Numbered from the stretch's first letter, positions 33,715 through 42,261 are shown. The stretch: DNA of 64,000 nucleotides from an uncultured Acidiferrobacteraceae bacterium (GCA_913009895.1 CAJVXY010000003.1:62001-126000), one strand, 5' to 3'. Numbers and translations: made by a program. Notes: a model not told the origin generated them from the sequence alone.

Positions 33715-35421
33715 TTAGCGGGCTTTTTTGCCAGCAAAATATTTCCAGATTATCCCGCTGGAAAGTTCGTCGCCAGTCCGTACATAACTCAGCGTATTGT
33801 AATTTTGAATCATGTATATCATGTTTCTGCTCGCAGATTTACTACCGCAATATAATATTTGATCGCCAATGCTCAGTTTTGTATCTTCCTCCGGTAATAA
33901 AGTCTGGCTTTGATTATGTTTGATCATAAGTGGCAGACATTTAATCCGGGCATCTCTATTCCTTGGGTCGCGCCCCAGGTCCTTTAATGTGACTGACAGA
34001 TTTTCATTTAATGTTTCATAAATAGCCGGGGCGTTAGTTTCGTCAACTTCTATAGCCCAGGTATAGGGCGGGTTGTTACCTGTAACACCACTAATACGAC
34101 TAATCAGTATATTGGCCCATTGGTTGTCGTAGGGCCGGGAGAATTTAAGAAAATCAGCCAGCAATGGTGTAATGATAAGCGCTGAAATTTTGCGAGCAAT
34201 AATATCGCCTCGCTCGACCACAAGATCGATATTGGCCGCATTAAAAATTGCATCATTGCGTGTTTCATTCTGGCGGGCGACGGTAAACAATTCCGGATTT
34301 AGCGCCTTGGCCGTCATAATAATAGACAGGTTATTGGCATCATTATTGGTACCGGCGATGATGCCCAGCGCTTTTTTCACATGTGCCTTTTCAAGTGTTT
34401 CTGCTTCAGTGCCGCGACCGACAATAATATCTGCCGGCGCCCCGGTGCCTTCAGGGTCGGCTTCAATAATTGTAATGTCCATATCTTCGGAAGCCAGGTA
34501 TCGCTGCAGTGCTTTCCCAAAACGACCATAACCGCATAATATCCAGTCACCACCAGGGGGTGACAAGGGCTCAGTTAAAGGGGTCTGATGTTCACTGGTA
34601 AACCAGTCATATAAAAGATACATGCTGGGCGAATGGATGGCCATTGCAAATCGTTCGGCAAAACTATCAAAAGGGTTGAGCGTATAATCAGTGCCAAACG
34701 AAGTCATGTTGGCTGCAATATCATGAGACTCGGCACGACAAAATACGCGGGTATCCGGTGCGATTAATTTCCCTGTTATCGCAATCGTGAGATTCGTTTT
34801 GTCATTATTTGTTAGTGCCACCACACCTGCGCAGTTATGGTGAGCCAGGCCGGCACGGTTAAGGATTGCCGGGTCAGCTGAGTCGGCAGCCAGACCAGGT
34901 ACGTATAATGGCAGGCCTGCTGTTTCCAATTTTTCGATTCGTTCATTGCTATTATCAATTACGACAGCATTTAACCCCCTTTCAGTCAGGGCCCGCACTA
35001 ACAGGCTGCCTGTATCTCCATAACCGCAAATAATAAAAAAAGGATCCCGAATTCTACGTACCGCACGTGTAAAGCTGGCGTAATCAACCAGTCGCCTGAA
35101 GCCCGGATCCTGGAAAATCCGGAGTAACACACCAATGGTGTATAACCATGAGATTACGGTTAAGTATATTGTTACCAGTGTCCAGGCACGCTGGGCGCCG
35201 GTAAATGCATATGGTATTTCTCCAAAGCCGATTGTTGTACCCATAAATGAGACAAAATAAAATGCATGGAAAAAATCCATGCGCCAGGGTTTGCCCTGGT
35301 CATCCACCCCCGGAATCAGCGTCATCCCAATAATTGAAATGGCATAAACAGAAATAAGAACAACCAACGGCGTTCGCAAACGCCGCAGTAAAATATAAAC
35401 AATGGAGGTATCGGCTTGCAT
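33715..35421 (-). CDS. Two-helix potassium channel with two RCK domains
   Basis: This 568-residue protein has two membrane helices around a pore loop (SFMGTTIGFGEIPYAF) and two Rossmann RCK/TrkA-N domains (FIICGYGDTGSLLVRAL at about 128; WILCGYGRFGKALQRYL at about 290) with TrkA-C-like parts. The filter reads T-I-G-F-G-E, whereas classic K+ channels have GYG-D. It should be an inner membrane K+ channel gated by nucleotides or Ca2+. The gene starts one base inside the stop of DUF6394 gene 35421-35804, so the two are coupled. Confidence 0.9.
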   Translation of the reverse strand: MQADTSIVYILLRRLRTPLVVLISVYAISIIGMTLIPGVDDQGKPWRMDFFHAFYFVSFMGTTIGFGEIPYAFTGAQRAWTLVTIYLTVISWLYTIGVLLRIFQDPGFRRLVDYASFTRAVRRIRDPFFIICGYGDTGSLLVRALTERGLNAVVIDNSNERIEKLETAGLPLYVPGLAADSADPAILNRAGLAHHNCAGVVALTNNDKTNLTIAITGKLIAPDTRVFCRAESHDIAANMTSFGTDYTLNPFDSFAERFAMAIHSPSMYLLYDWFTSEHQTPLTEPLSPPGGDWILCGYGRFGKALQRYLASEDMDITIIEADPEGTGAPADIIVGRGTEAETLEKAHVKKALGIIAGTNNDANNLSIIMTAKALNPELFTVARQNETRNDAIFNAANIDLVVERGDIIARKISALIITPLLADFLKFSRPYDNQWANILISRISGVTGNNPPYTWAIEVDETNAPAIYETLNENLSVTLKDLGRDPRNRDARIKCLPLMIKHNQSQTLLPEEDTKLSIGDQILYCGSKSASRNMIYMIQNYNTLSYVRTGDELSSGIIWKYFAGKKAR

Positions 35422-35804
35422 TAACGCCTGATTTGGACAGTTTCAATAACGAGCAGAACGACAGAGGTGATATTTGCAAGCAGGGCGCCGCCTGATAATG
35501 AGGCGATGCTGACCATGATAGGTTCTGTAAGACCGTCACCATTAATATTCGTTGCCCACCCCCAAACGATAGCCGCGACTATTAGCTGGAGATCAGCCAC
35601 CAAACTGGTGGCCAGTAGCACAGCCCCCATGTGGGTGCGATCACCGAATTTCATGACCGTAGCAATCAGGCTAACGACTAATGCTGCATAGAGTTCATAG
35701 ACATTGTGGTGCTCTGGATTGTGTATCTCTCCAATAAAAAATCCAAAATTTAATGTCAATGCCAGGACTATAAAAAATGCGAAAACAACCTTTTCCAGGT
35801 TCAT
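35421..35804 (-). CDS. DUF6394 family membrane protein
   Basis: This 127-residue four-helix protein (spans near 5-25, 38-58, 62-85, 95-120) fits the family that accompanies such K+ channel genes. The motif VMKFGDRTHMGAVLLATSLVADLQLI lies between helices 2 and 3. TAATG overlap with the channel gene (1 base) indicates coupled translation, so it may be an accessory subunit. Role inferred from conserved pairing. Confidence 0.85.
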   Translation of the reverse strand: MNLEKVVFAFFIVLALTLNFGFFIGEIHNPEHHNVYELYAALVVSLIATVMKFGDRTHMGAVLLATSLVADLQLIVAAIVWGWATNINGDGLTEPIMVSIASLSGGALLANITSVVLLVIETVQIRR

Positions 35805-35827
35805 GGGTCTACTCCTTTGTTTTGTTG

Positions 35828-35880
35828 CTCGGCTTTGTCTCCTTGCCCCGCTCTACCGGCTACATCCTTGTAGTCGTAGT
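35828..35880 (-). repeat. Dispersed NGGA-hairpin / GGTAGAG repeat, copy 3
   Basis: On the minus strand: CTACA-AGGA-TGTAG, then CCGGTAGAGCGGGGCAAGGAG, then CCGAG. The hairpin reads UACAAGGAUGU, which agrees with 11 of 12 positions of the CsrA selection consensus RUACARGGAUGU. It lies about 24 bases upstream of the DUF6394 gene, in the leader of that operon if transcription starts further up. Confidence 0.75.
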
Positions 35881-36086
35881 ATCTTGTGAAAAGCACTGGA
35901 TCGCAAGATGATATTCATGATTGGTTAGATATATTCGGTTGTGATGTTTTGTTGGCAAGTATGATCTTTTTTAGTTGCCCACAACCATTGAATTCGGCGA
36001 GTGCCTGGCGCAGAATCCACAGGTGAAAATTGGTACAATTCATTTAAGAGCAATTACAAGCATAACAGCAACTATAACAACGACTA

Positions 36087-36479
36087 ATGACAAGCTCCGA
36101 ATCTCCTGAAAAGCACCTGCTTTTATCGATTGTTGAACTTGGCGGTTATCCTGATTTCAAATTCTTATATGAATCGCTCGGGTACCAGGTATTGCACGTC
36201 ACTACTGTGAGAAAAGCACTTGCCTTGCTTAAGGCCAACCAGCCTGATGTCATTGTTGCAGAATTTAATTTTCAGTCAGACTTTCGGGATAGAACCAGCA
36301 GCCTGGAATCTCTGCTTGCCGTGATACAGCGTACTGGATATGGCCGCGTCATTGTCTTTTATGACAGGGAGCAGTCTCATCAATTGCTGCGACTCACCGA
36401 TGCTTATCCATTAATTGCGGCGACTTTACCGTTTCCTGTTGCCAGTAATGATATTAAAAAAGCAATTTTAAATGAATAG
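36087..36479 (+). CDS. Degenerate response-regulator receiver protein
   Basis: This 130-residue protein has the receiver fold order (LLLSIVELGGYPDFKFLYESLGY, ALALLKANQPDVIVAEFNF, YGRVIVFYDREQ). The usual phospho-acceptor aspartate at the end of beta3 is replaced by glutamate (DVIVAEF), and the acidic pair at beta1 is missing. It is therefore probably a pseudo-receiver that does not cycle phosphorylation. It overlaps or abuts the metallopeptidase gene that follows. Confidence 0.65.
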   Translation: MTSSESPEKHLLLSIVELGGYPDFKFLYESLGYQVLHVTTVRKALALLKANQPDVIVAEFNFQSDFRDRTSSLESLLAVIQRTGYGRVIVFYDREQSHQLLRLTDAYPLIAATLPFPVASNDIKKAILNE

Positions 36480-36489
36480 GTCCTGCAAT

Positions 36490-37188
36490 ATGTCAGCATA
36501 TCAAATACGAGAATCCAAACGGGCCAGGAGAATAAGATTGCAAGTTACAGTGGATGACGGTCTGGTGGTGGTAGCACCAAAAGGCGTCAGGCCTGAGGAA
36601 GTTGATATCCTGGTTCGTTCACAGCATCAATGGATAAATCGGGCCCTGAAAAAATTGGCTGATCGAAAACAATACCTGAGCCAGCAATTTGGTGAAGGGC
36701 CACCGACAACTATCTCACTACCGGCAATAAATAAAACCTGGCGTGTTAGTTATTTTATAAATACAGAACTGGCAGCTGGCTGGGATGTGTCAGCACACGA
36801 TAGTCTGAATATTTATAGCGAGCCTTCCAGGGCGCAAATGTATATTGAAAAATGGTTAACTTCGGTTGCCCGGGATCATTTGCAGAATGAATTGTCGCTA
36901 CTTGGCAAGAGAACAGGATTATCCTGTAAAAGGATGCAAATCAGGGCGCAAAAAAGTCGCTGGGGGAGTTATTCGGCCCGGGGTACGATTAGCCTCAATA
37001 GAAATATTCTTTTCTTTCCGCCCGCGGTTGTACAATATTTGCTGATTCACGAACTTTGTCACACAAAACACCTGAATCATTCCCGGGATTTTTGGAAGCT
37101 CGTGGAGACATTTTGCCCGGAATATCGGGCCCTGGATAAATCACTGAAAGACGCCTGGCGTTTATTGCCCCCCTGGTCTGTTAAATAA
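36490..37188 (+). CDS. YgjP-like (DUF45) metallopeptidase
   Basis: This 232-residue protein has the YgjP-type zinc motif HELCHTKHLNHSRDFW with H-E-x-x-H and a downstream acid, preceded by MQIRAQKSRWGSYSARGTISLN, a family hallmark. The first half is the strand-rich DUF45 domain (RRIRLQVTVDDGLVVVAPKG). No signal or membrane segment. Start at 36490 (SAYQIRESKRARRIRL) is typical; an upstream ATG at 36472 overlapping the receiver gene is possible. Confidence 0.9.
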   Translation: MSAYQIRESKRARRIRLQVTVDDGLVVVAPKGVRPEEVDILVRSQHQWINRALKKLADRKQYLSQQFGEGPPTTISLPAINKTWRVSYFINTELAAGWDVSAHDSLNIYSEPSRAQMYIEKWLTSVARDHLQNELSLLGKRTGLSCKRMQIRAQKSRWGSYSARGTISLNRNILFFPPAVVQYLLIHELCHTKHLNHSRDFWKLVETFCPEYRALDKSLKDAWRLLPPWSVK

Positions 37189-37266
37189 TTCGCAGTGAAA
37201 TAAAGAGGCTAACTCCCCCGCATAATTATTTGGGTGATTTTATATGTTAACGTGTCAAATTATTCT

Positions 37267-37280
37267 TTGATTTAGATCAA
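37267..37280 (+). promoter_or_regulatory. Perfect FNR/ANR box, class II position
   Basis: TTGATTTAGATCAA exactly fits TTGAT-N4-ATCAA. A -10-like TACACT lies at 37302-37307, giving a start near 37314, about 40 bases from the box centre, the class II activator position. The cysteine-rich gene at 37374 follows. Confidence 0.8.
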
Positions 37281-37373
37281 GTGCCCAAAAAATTTCTGCG
37301 ATACACTGATTTGAACCACTTTAATCTTATAAAACGATGATCATTATCAGAAATTTTTTAGTATGAGGGATAT

Positions 37374-37772
37374 ATGGTTGGTAGTGTTACCAAAAACCAG
37401 CTAATAGATTTATTATCTTTTCCGAATCAGCTTATTGAAGAGCAGCTGAATGATCTTACTGATGATTGTCCCCATGAACTTCGTTTTGCCAGCGAGGATA
37501 AAAAATGCCTGGCATGCGATCTTGAAGACGAGTGTCGGTGGTTGAGTGACAATGATGATTTTTCACCGTTAAAATTACGGTCAATCCCTGAGTTGGTCGA
37601 TGCCCTTGAGACCGCAATTACTTATGTTCGTGGGGATGTTATTGCCTGGGGCCACGATTCCGGGTGTGTCTGCCAGGTGTGTGAGTGGTTGGGTAAGGCC
37701 CAGCAGGTTTACGACGCTATAGATTTGGATTACATTCAGACAGGGCATGGCGAATCGACCCTTAAGCATTAA
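37374..37772 (+). CDS. Cysteine-rich hypothetical protein, probably anaerobically induced
   Basis: This 132-residue soluble protein starts behind GAGGG at 37374. It has seven cysteines in groups: DDCPHEL, KKCLACDLEDECRW, and SGCVCQVCEW. These could bind iron-sulfur or zinc, but no known motif is complete. Acidic overall. An FNR box precedes it at the class II position, so expression under low oxygen is expected. I do not recognise the family. Confidence 0.65.
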   Translation: MVGSVTKNQLIDLLSFPNQLIEEQLNDLTDDCPHELRFASEDKKCLACDLEDECRWLSDNDDFSPLKLRSIPELVDALETAITYVRGDVIAWGHDSGCVCQVCEWLGKAQQVYDAIDLDYIQTGHGESTLKH

Positions 37773-37982
37773 AATATTCGTTCAGGATGCTAATCTTGCT
37801 GCAATTCACCCACGACTTATTATTTTCTCAAAATCCCGCCCTATAAATAAGTCAACATTGAATAATTAAAAAGTGTTATCTTGATTATATTCTTTTGAAT
37901 ATAATTTATGGCACGGAAAAATTTAGTGTTTTAGTTAAATATTCACCCGGGTTATATAAAATAATTTACGAATTGGAGGGTT

Positions 37983-38810
37983 ATGAAAGCCAGCGGCCAC
38001 ATCAGAAAAATGAAAACAGTGCTCGAAGACGTGGTCCAGTACCATTTGCCATTGGACGACCAGCGTATTTCCCTGAACCAGCACCTTGGTCAGAAAATTA
38101 CAATGACACACAACGGTAATATCCACTGCATAAACTGTGGCAGGAAAACCAACAAGAGTTTTAGCCAGGGTTATTGTTTTCCCTGTATGCGCAGCCTGGC
38201 ACGTTGCGATAGTTGCATCATTAAACCAGAGTTATGCCATTACCATGAGGGCACTTGCCGGGAACCGCAATGGGGTGAAGAAAATTGTATGCAAGCTCAT
38301 ATTGTATACCTGGCCAATACTTCGGGGATCAAGGTTGGTATTACCCGCGGTAGCCAGGTACCGACTCGCTGGATGGACCAGGGGGCAGTGGCAGCCCTGC
38401 CAATATTTAAAGTCAGCAATCGTTTGCTTTCAGGCAAGGTCGAGGTTTTACTGAAACAGAATATGTCCGATAAAACAAATTGGTGCACCATGTTGAAAGG
38501 TAATATTGAACCGGTAGATCTGCTTAACTTTCGTGACCAGGAAATGACAGGCTGGATGGAACAGCTGGCACCTGTTATCAAACAAGCAGGCAAACAGTCA
38601 GTATTGGCCTGCGAAGAACAGCAAGTCACAACAATCAATTACCCTGTAAATAAATACCCGGAAAAGGTCACGTCATTTAATTTTGATAAAACGCCGCAAG
38701 TCAGTGGGTTGTTAAATGGTATCAAGGGCCAGTATTTAATATTGGATGGCGGCGTGATTAATATGCGCAAATTCGCCGGTTATGAAATCGAGCTTGAGAC
38801 GAAGCCTTAA
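37983..38810 (+). CDS. DUF2797 family protein
   Basis: This 275-residue protein starts behind GGAGGG. It has a cysteine-rich N-terminal zinc part (HCINCGRKTNKSFSQGYCFPC, RCDSCIIKPELCHYHEGTC) and the DUF2797 body: CMQAHIVYLANTSGIKVGITR, VPTRWMDQGAVAALPIF, LLSGKVEVLLKQNMSDKTNW. The GIY-YIG-like YLANTSGIKVGITR stretch is notable but lacks the complete nuclease set. Function unknown. Confidence 0.88.
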   Translation: MKASGHIRKMKTVLEDVVQYHLPLDDQRISLNQHLGQKITMTHNGNIHCINCGRKTNKSFSQGYCFPCMRSLARCDSCIIKPELCHYHEGTCREPQWGEENCMQAHIVYLANTSGIKVGITRGSQVPTRWMDQGAVAALPIFKVSNRLLSGKVEVLLKQNMSDKTNWCTMLKGNIEPVDLLNFRDQEMTGWMEQLAPVIKQAGKQSVLACEEQQVTTINYPVNKYPEKVTSFNFDKTPQVSGLLNGIKGQYLILDGGVINMRKFAGYEIELETKP

Positions 38811-38889
38811 CAGACAAAAAAATTCATGGGCTTGATTAATCTAAAGGGCATACAATTCGTATATCTTATCTGGTATAAAGGGGCAGGGA

Positions 38890-39069
38890 ATGAACAATCA
38901 GAAATCGGATAATGGCGAGCACATTAAATGTGAAATTTGTCTGAAAGAAGTGTCCAGATCTGAGGCGCAGAGTGTTGAGGCCCAGGACTACGTCATGCAT
39001 TTTTGCGGTCTTGAGTGTTATGATAAGTGGCAAGCCAAAAAAAAGCCCAGGCCGCGCCAGGAGGAGTAA
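38890..39069 (+). CDS. DUF3330-type zinc-binding miniprotein (59 aa)
   Basis: This short gene runs from ATG 38890 to TAA 39067-39069. The protein has CEICLKEVSRSEAQSVEAQD and HFCGLECYDKW, the C-x2-C ... C-x3-C arrangement with SEA and EAxDYV typical of DUF3330. A lysine- and arginine-rich tail ends it. Members are known from mercury-resistance transposons; here it lies 100 bases before an arsenic operon. It probably binds zinc or another soft metal; function inferred. Confidence 0.75.
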   Translation: MNNQKSDNGEHIKCEICLKEVSRSEAQSVEAQDYVMHFCGLECYDKWQAKKKPRPRQEE

Positions 39070-39130
39070 CGGGGCAGAGGTTATGGCCATTGCAACCAGC
39101 ACGACTTATATTTTATTGAAAAATTACTAA

Positions 39131-39173
39131 TATATGGTTGACCATATATACGTTTAAACGTATATTCTCCCTA
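39131..39173 (+). promoter_or_regulatory. arsR promoter and operator; leaderless start predicted
   Basis: The -35 TTGACC (39138-39143) and -10 TATATT (39161-39166) are 17 bases apart. The spacer holds a perfect 20-base palindrome ATATACGTTTAAACGTATAT (39146-39165), and a second, TATATGG-N4-CCATATA (39131-39148), covers the -35. Transcription should begin about seven bases after the -10, at the A of the ATG (39173). There is no Shine-Dalgarno before that ATG. Confidence 0.75.
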
Positions 39174-39526
39174 TGGCCATCCAGTTTAACCAGTTATTTC
39201 AGCTCCTGTCCGATGATACCCGCTTACGCAGCCTGATTTTAATGCACCAGGAAGGCGAGTTGTGTGTTTGCGAGCTTGTCCATGCGCTGGGTCTCATCCA
39301 ACCCAAGGTTTCCCGCCATCTGGCTGCGCTGCGCGACGCTGGCCTGGTAATTGACCGGCGTCAGGGTCAATGGATTTATTACTGCCTTCCACCAGACTTG
39401 CCTGACTGGGTATCCCGAGTGATCTCGGCCACGGCTGCCGAGGCAGCTAACCAGGAACGCTTTATCAGCGATAGCGCGACGCTGGCTGAGATGCCAAACA
39501 GACCGAGCGCTGCCTGCTGCGCCTGA
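39173..39526 (+). CDS. arsR: ArsR-type arsenite-responsive repressor
   Basis: This 117-residue winged-helix repressor has the As(III)-binding ELCVCEL motif in helix alpha3 (cysteines 31 and 33 or nearby), the recognition helix QPKVSRHLAALRDAGLV and wing RQGQWIYYCLPPDLP. A C-terminal CC pair gives further thiolate candidates. It heads arsC and acr3. Operator and promoter are described separately; the absence of a ribosome site fits a leaderless mRNA. Confidence 0.93.
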   Translation: MAIQFNQLFQLLSDDTRLRSLILMHQEGELCVCELVHALGLIQPKVSRHLAALRDAGLVIDRRQGQWIYYCLPPDLPDWVSRVISATAAEAANQERFISDSATLAEMPNRPSAACCA

Positions 39527-39551
39527 ATTTATCCTGCAAGGAAAAAACCTG

Positions 39552-39977
39552 ATGAATATTTTATTTTTATGCACAGGCAACTCGTGTCGCTCTCAAATGG
39601 CCGAAGCTTGGGCGAGAAAGCTGAATAGTCCGATACACGAAATTCAGTCTGCCGGAATCGAGGCACACGGCAAGAACCCACGAGCAATCGCGGTAATGAA
39701 AGAAGTCGGTCTCGATATTTCCGCTCAGGCCTCAACCAAACTGAATGGCGAGATGCTGGTCTGGGCCGATTACCTGGTTACCGTCTGCGGTCACGCGGAT
39801 GAGCACTGTCCGACGGTGCCGGCCGGCACACGCAAAGAACACTGGCCACTGGATGATCCGGCCAGGGCTACGGGTTCAGAAGCTGAGATTATGGACGTGT
39901 TCAGAAAAAGTCGGGACGACATCCGTCAGCGCGTTGCTGAGTTAATTGAGCGTCTTGATCAAGAGAGTGGCAAGTAA
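39552..39977 (+). CDS. arsC: Thioredoxin-type arsenate reductase
   Basis: This 141-residue low-molecular-weight-phosphatase fold enzyme has the P-loop FLCTGNSCRSQMAEAW. A second redox pair (VTVCGHADEHC, cysteines about 80 and 87) and the HWPLDDPA motif complete the arsenate reductase signature of the thioredoxin-dependent class. Reduces As(V) to As(III) in the cytosol for export by Acr3. The gene ends two bases before the acr3 start. Confidence 0.93.
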   Translation: MNILFLCTGNSCRSQMAEAWARKLNSPIHEIQSAGIEAHGKNPRAIAVMKEVGLDISAQASTKLNGEMLVWADYLVTVCGHADEHCPTVPAGTRKEHWPLDDPARATGSEAEIMDVFRKSRDDIRQRVAELIERLDQESGK

Positions 39978-39978
39978 A

Positions 39979-41100
39979 ATGAACAATACTCAATCAAAAG
40001 CAAGCAGCAGTAAAAGTGAAATGGGTTTATTCGAACGTTACCTCACCCTGTGGGTCTTGTTGTGTATTGTCGCGGGTATCGTTCTGGGACATTTTTTGCC
40101 AAGCGCCTTTCAGGTCCTGGGCCGTATCGAGGTAGCCCAGATTAACCTGCCGGTGGCAATACTTGTCTGGCTTATAATTATTCCCATGCTGCTCAAGATT
40201 GACCTGAAGGCGCTCAAGGGTGTGAAGCAGCATTGGCGTGGCGTTGGTGTGACACTATTCGTAAACTGGGGTGTAAAGCCCTTTTCAATGGCCTTGCTCG
40301 GCTGGTTGTTTATTGGATTCCTGTTCCGTGATTATCTTCCTGCCGAACAAATTGATTCTTATATTGCTGGCCTGATCATACTGGCTGCCGCGCCATGCAC
40401 GGCCATGGTATTTGTCTGGAGTCACCTGATGCGTGGCGAGCCTCACTTTACGTTGTCACAGGTGGCGTTGAATGATGTGATCATGGTGTTTGCCTTTGCA
40501 CCCATTGTTGCATTATTGCTGGGACTTTCAGCTATTACCGTTCCCTGGGATACATTACTGTTATCGGTATTGCTTTATATCGTCGTGCCACTGATTATTG
40601 CCAGCTTGTGGCGACGAAAACTGCTGCAACACCAGCATGGTTATGCGCGCCTTGGAAAAGTTATCAAACGCCTGCACCCGTTTTCACTGAGTGCTTTGCT
40701 GGCAACACTCATATTATTATTTGGCTTTCAGGGAAAGCAGATTCTTGCCCAACCACTCATTATTGTTTTACTGGCGGTGCCTATTTTAATCCAGGTTTTT
40801 TTCAATTCCGGTCTGGCTTATCTGCTTAATCGCCAGGTTCGTTCTCCCCATTGCGTAGCAGGACCATCGGCACTGATTGGTGCCAGCAATTTTTTTGAAC
40901 TAGCTGTGGCGACGGCAATTGCACTGTTTGGTTTTGAATCGGGTGCGGCGTTAGCCACGGTGGTGGGTGTGCTGATTGAGGTGCCTGTAATGCTGGTTGC
41001 CGTGCGTGTGGTTAATCAATCCCGATCATGGTACGAGCGGCGATCCGGTGTCGTACCTTATGAAAAATGCTGTCCGCCAGATTTACATTTGCACCAGTAG
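39979..41100 (+). CDS. acr3: Acr3-type arsenite efflux permease
   Basis: This 373-residue protein has about ten membrane helices. The Acr3 signature is present: a conserved cysteine in AAAPCTAMVFVWSHL and the PFSMALLGW and GASNFFELAVATAIALFG stretches. Exports arsenite from the cytosol using the proton motive force. The start at 39979 (MNNTQSKASSSK) is chosen over an upstream frame overlapping arsC. The C-terminus carries an extra cysteine pair (EKCCPPD). Confidence 0.93.
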   Translation: MNNTQSKASSSKSEMGLFERYLTLWVLLCIVAGIVLGHFLPSAFQVLGRIEVAQINLPVAILVWLIIIPMLLKIDLKALKGVKQHWRGVGVTLFVNWGVKPFSMALLGWLFIGFLFRDYLPAEQIDSYIAGLIILAAAPCTAMVFVWSHLMRGEPHFTLSQVALNDVIMVFAFAPIVALLLGLSAITVPWDTLLLSVLLYIVVPLIIASLWRRKLLQHQHGYARLGKVIKRLHPFSLSALLATLILLFGFQGKQILAQPLIIVLLAVPILIQVFFNSGLAYLLNRQVRSPHCVAGPSALIGASNFFELAVATAIALFGFESGAALATVVGVLIEVPVMLVAVRVVNQSRSWYERRSGVVPYEKCCPPDLHLHQ

Positions 41101-41109
41101 CAATAGCTA

Positions 41110-42192
41110 TTAGCTAGTTCGTCGCTTTTCCTGCTTGTCCGCCAACCGACGTTGCCGCACTGCCTTGGCCAGATCATTGAGTAGTTGTTCACTTTCTGGC
41201 CAGCCCAGACAGGCATCGGTAATGCTAACACCATATTCAAGTTTACAACCTGGCGAACTTTCCTGGCGCCCTGGTTTCAGGTGGCTTTCAATCATGGCGC
41301 CGAAAATACGCTCATCACCGCCGGCAATTTGTTCGGCCACGTCTGCACCGACAATTAATTGTCGCTGGTAATCTTTACTGCTGTTGGCATGGCTAAAATC
41401 AATCATTAGCTTTGCCGGCTTGTCCGCTTTTACAAGTTCATTGCTCGCGAGCTCAACGTGTTTGGCATCGTAATTAGGTTTTTTACCACCACGTAAAATA
41501 ATATGGCAATCAACGTTACCGGTCGTGGAAAATATTGCCGAATGACCTGCTTTAGTTAGCGATAAAAAATGGTGGGGTTTACTGGCAGCCCCAATGGCAT
41601 CAATAGCAATACTCAGGGCGCCGTCGGTACCATTTTTAAATCCTACCGGTGCCGATAAACCAGAAGCCAGCTCCCGATGAACCTGGCTTTCGGTGGTACG
41701 GGCGCCAATTGCGCCCCAGCTAATTAAATCAGCAATATATTGAGGTGTAATGAGATCAAGCAGTTCACTGCCAGTGGGCATGCCAAGGTCATTGATATTG
41801 ACCAACAACTCCCGGGCAACACGCAGACCCTTATTGATCTGAAAACTATTGTCCAGATCAGGATCATTAATCAGGCCTTTCCAGCCAATGGTGGTGCGTG
41901 GTTTTTCAAAGTACACACGCATAATGATGAGCAGGTCATCTTTCAGGGTATCGCGTATCTTGATGAGTTGTGATGCATACTCGAGGGCGGCCTTGGGATC
42001 GTGGATGGAGCAAGGACCGACAATAACCAACAGCCGATCATCTGTGCCCTGGAGAATGTTATGCACTGCCTGACGGGCCTCGAAAATGGTATCCCGGGCG
42101 GCTTCTGTGCTGGGATAATCTGTATGCACCGAATCAGGCGAGACCACCTTTTGAATGGCCTTGATATGCAGGTCGTCGGTCTGGTGTGTCAT
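41110..42192 (-). CDS. 3-deoxy-7-phosphoheptulonate synthase, class I
   Basis: First enzyme of the shikimate pathway, condensing PEP and erythrose 4-phosphate. 360 residues. Motifs in order: IVGPCSIHDPKAALEYA, MRVYFEKPRTTIGWKGLI, PTGSELLDLITPQYIADLISWGAIGARTTESQVHRELASG, GFKNGTDG, ILRGGKKPNYD, MIDFSHANSSKDY and GVSITDACLGWP. It is of the AroF/G/H (E. coli) type, so feedback inhibition by an aromatic acid is likely. Convergent with acr3, 9 bases apart. Which isozyme is not clear. Confidence 0.95.
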   Translation of the reverse strand: MTHQTDDLHIKAIQKVVSPDSVHTDYPSTEAARDTIFEARQAVHNILQGTDDRLLVIVGPCSIHDPKAALEYASQLIKIRDTLKDDLLIIMRVYFEKPRTTIGWKGLINDPDLDNSFQINKGLRVARELLVNINDLGMPTGSELLDLITPQYIADLISWGAIGARTTESQVHRELASGLSAPVGFKNGTDGALSIAIDAIGAASKPHHFLSLTKAGHSAIFSTTGNVDCHIILRGGKKPNYDAKHVELASNELVKADKPAKLMIDFSHANSSKDYQRQLIVGADVAEQIAGGDERIFGAMIESHLKPGRQESSPGCKLEYGVSITDACLGWPESEQLLNDLAKAVRQRRLADKQEKRRTS

Positions 42193-42261
42193 GGTTTTTC
42201 GAGTGAATTAATTATCCAGTCTTGAGTTATTTAAATTGCTATGACCCTAGCATAACAGAGA

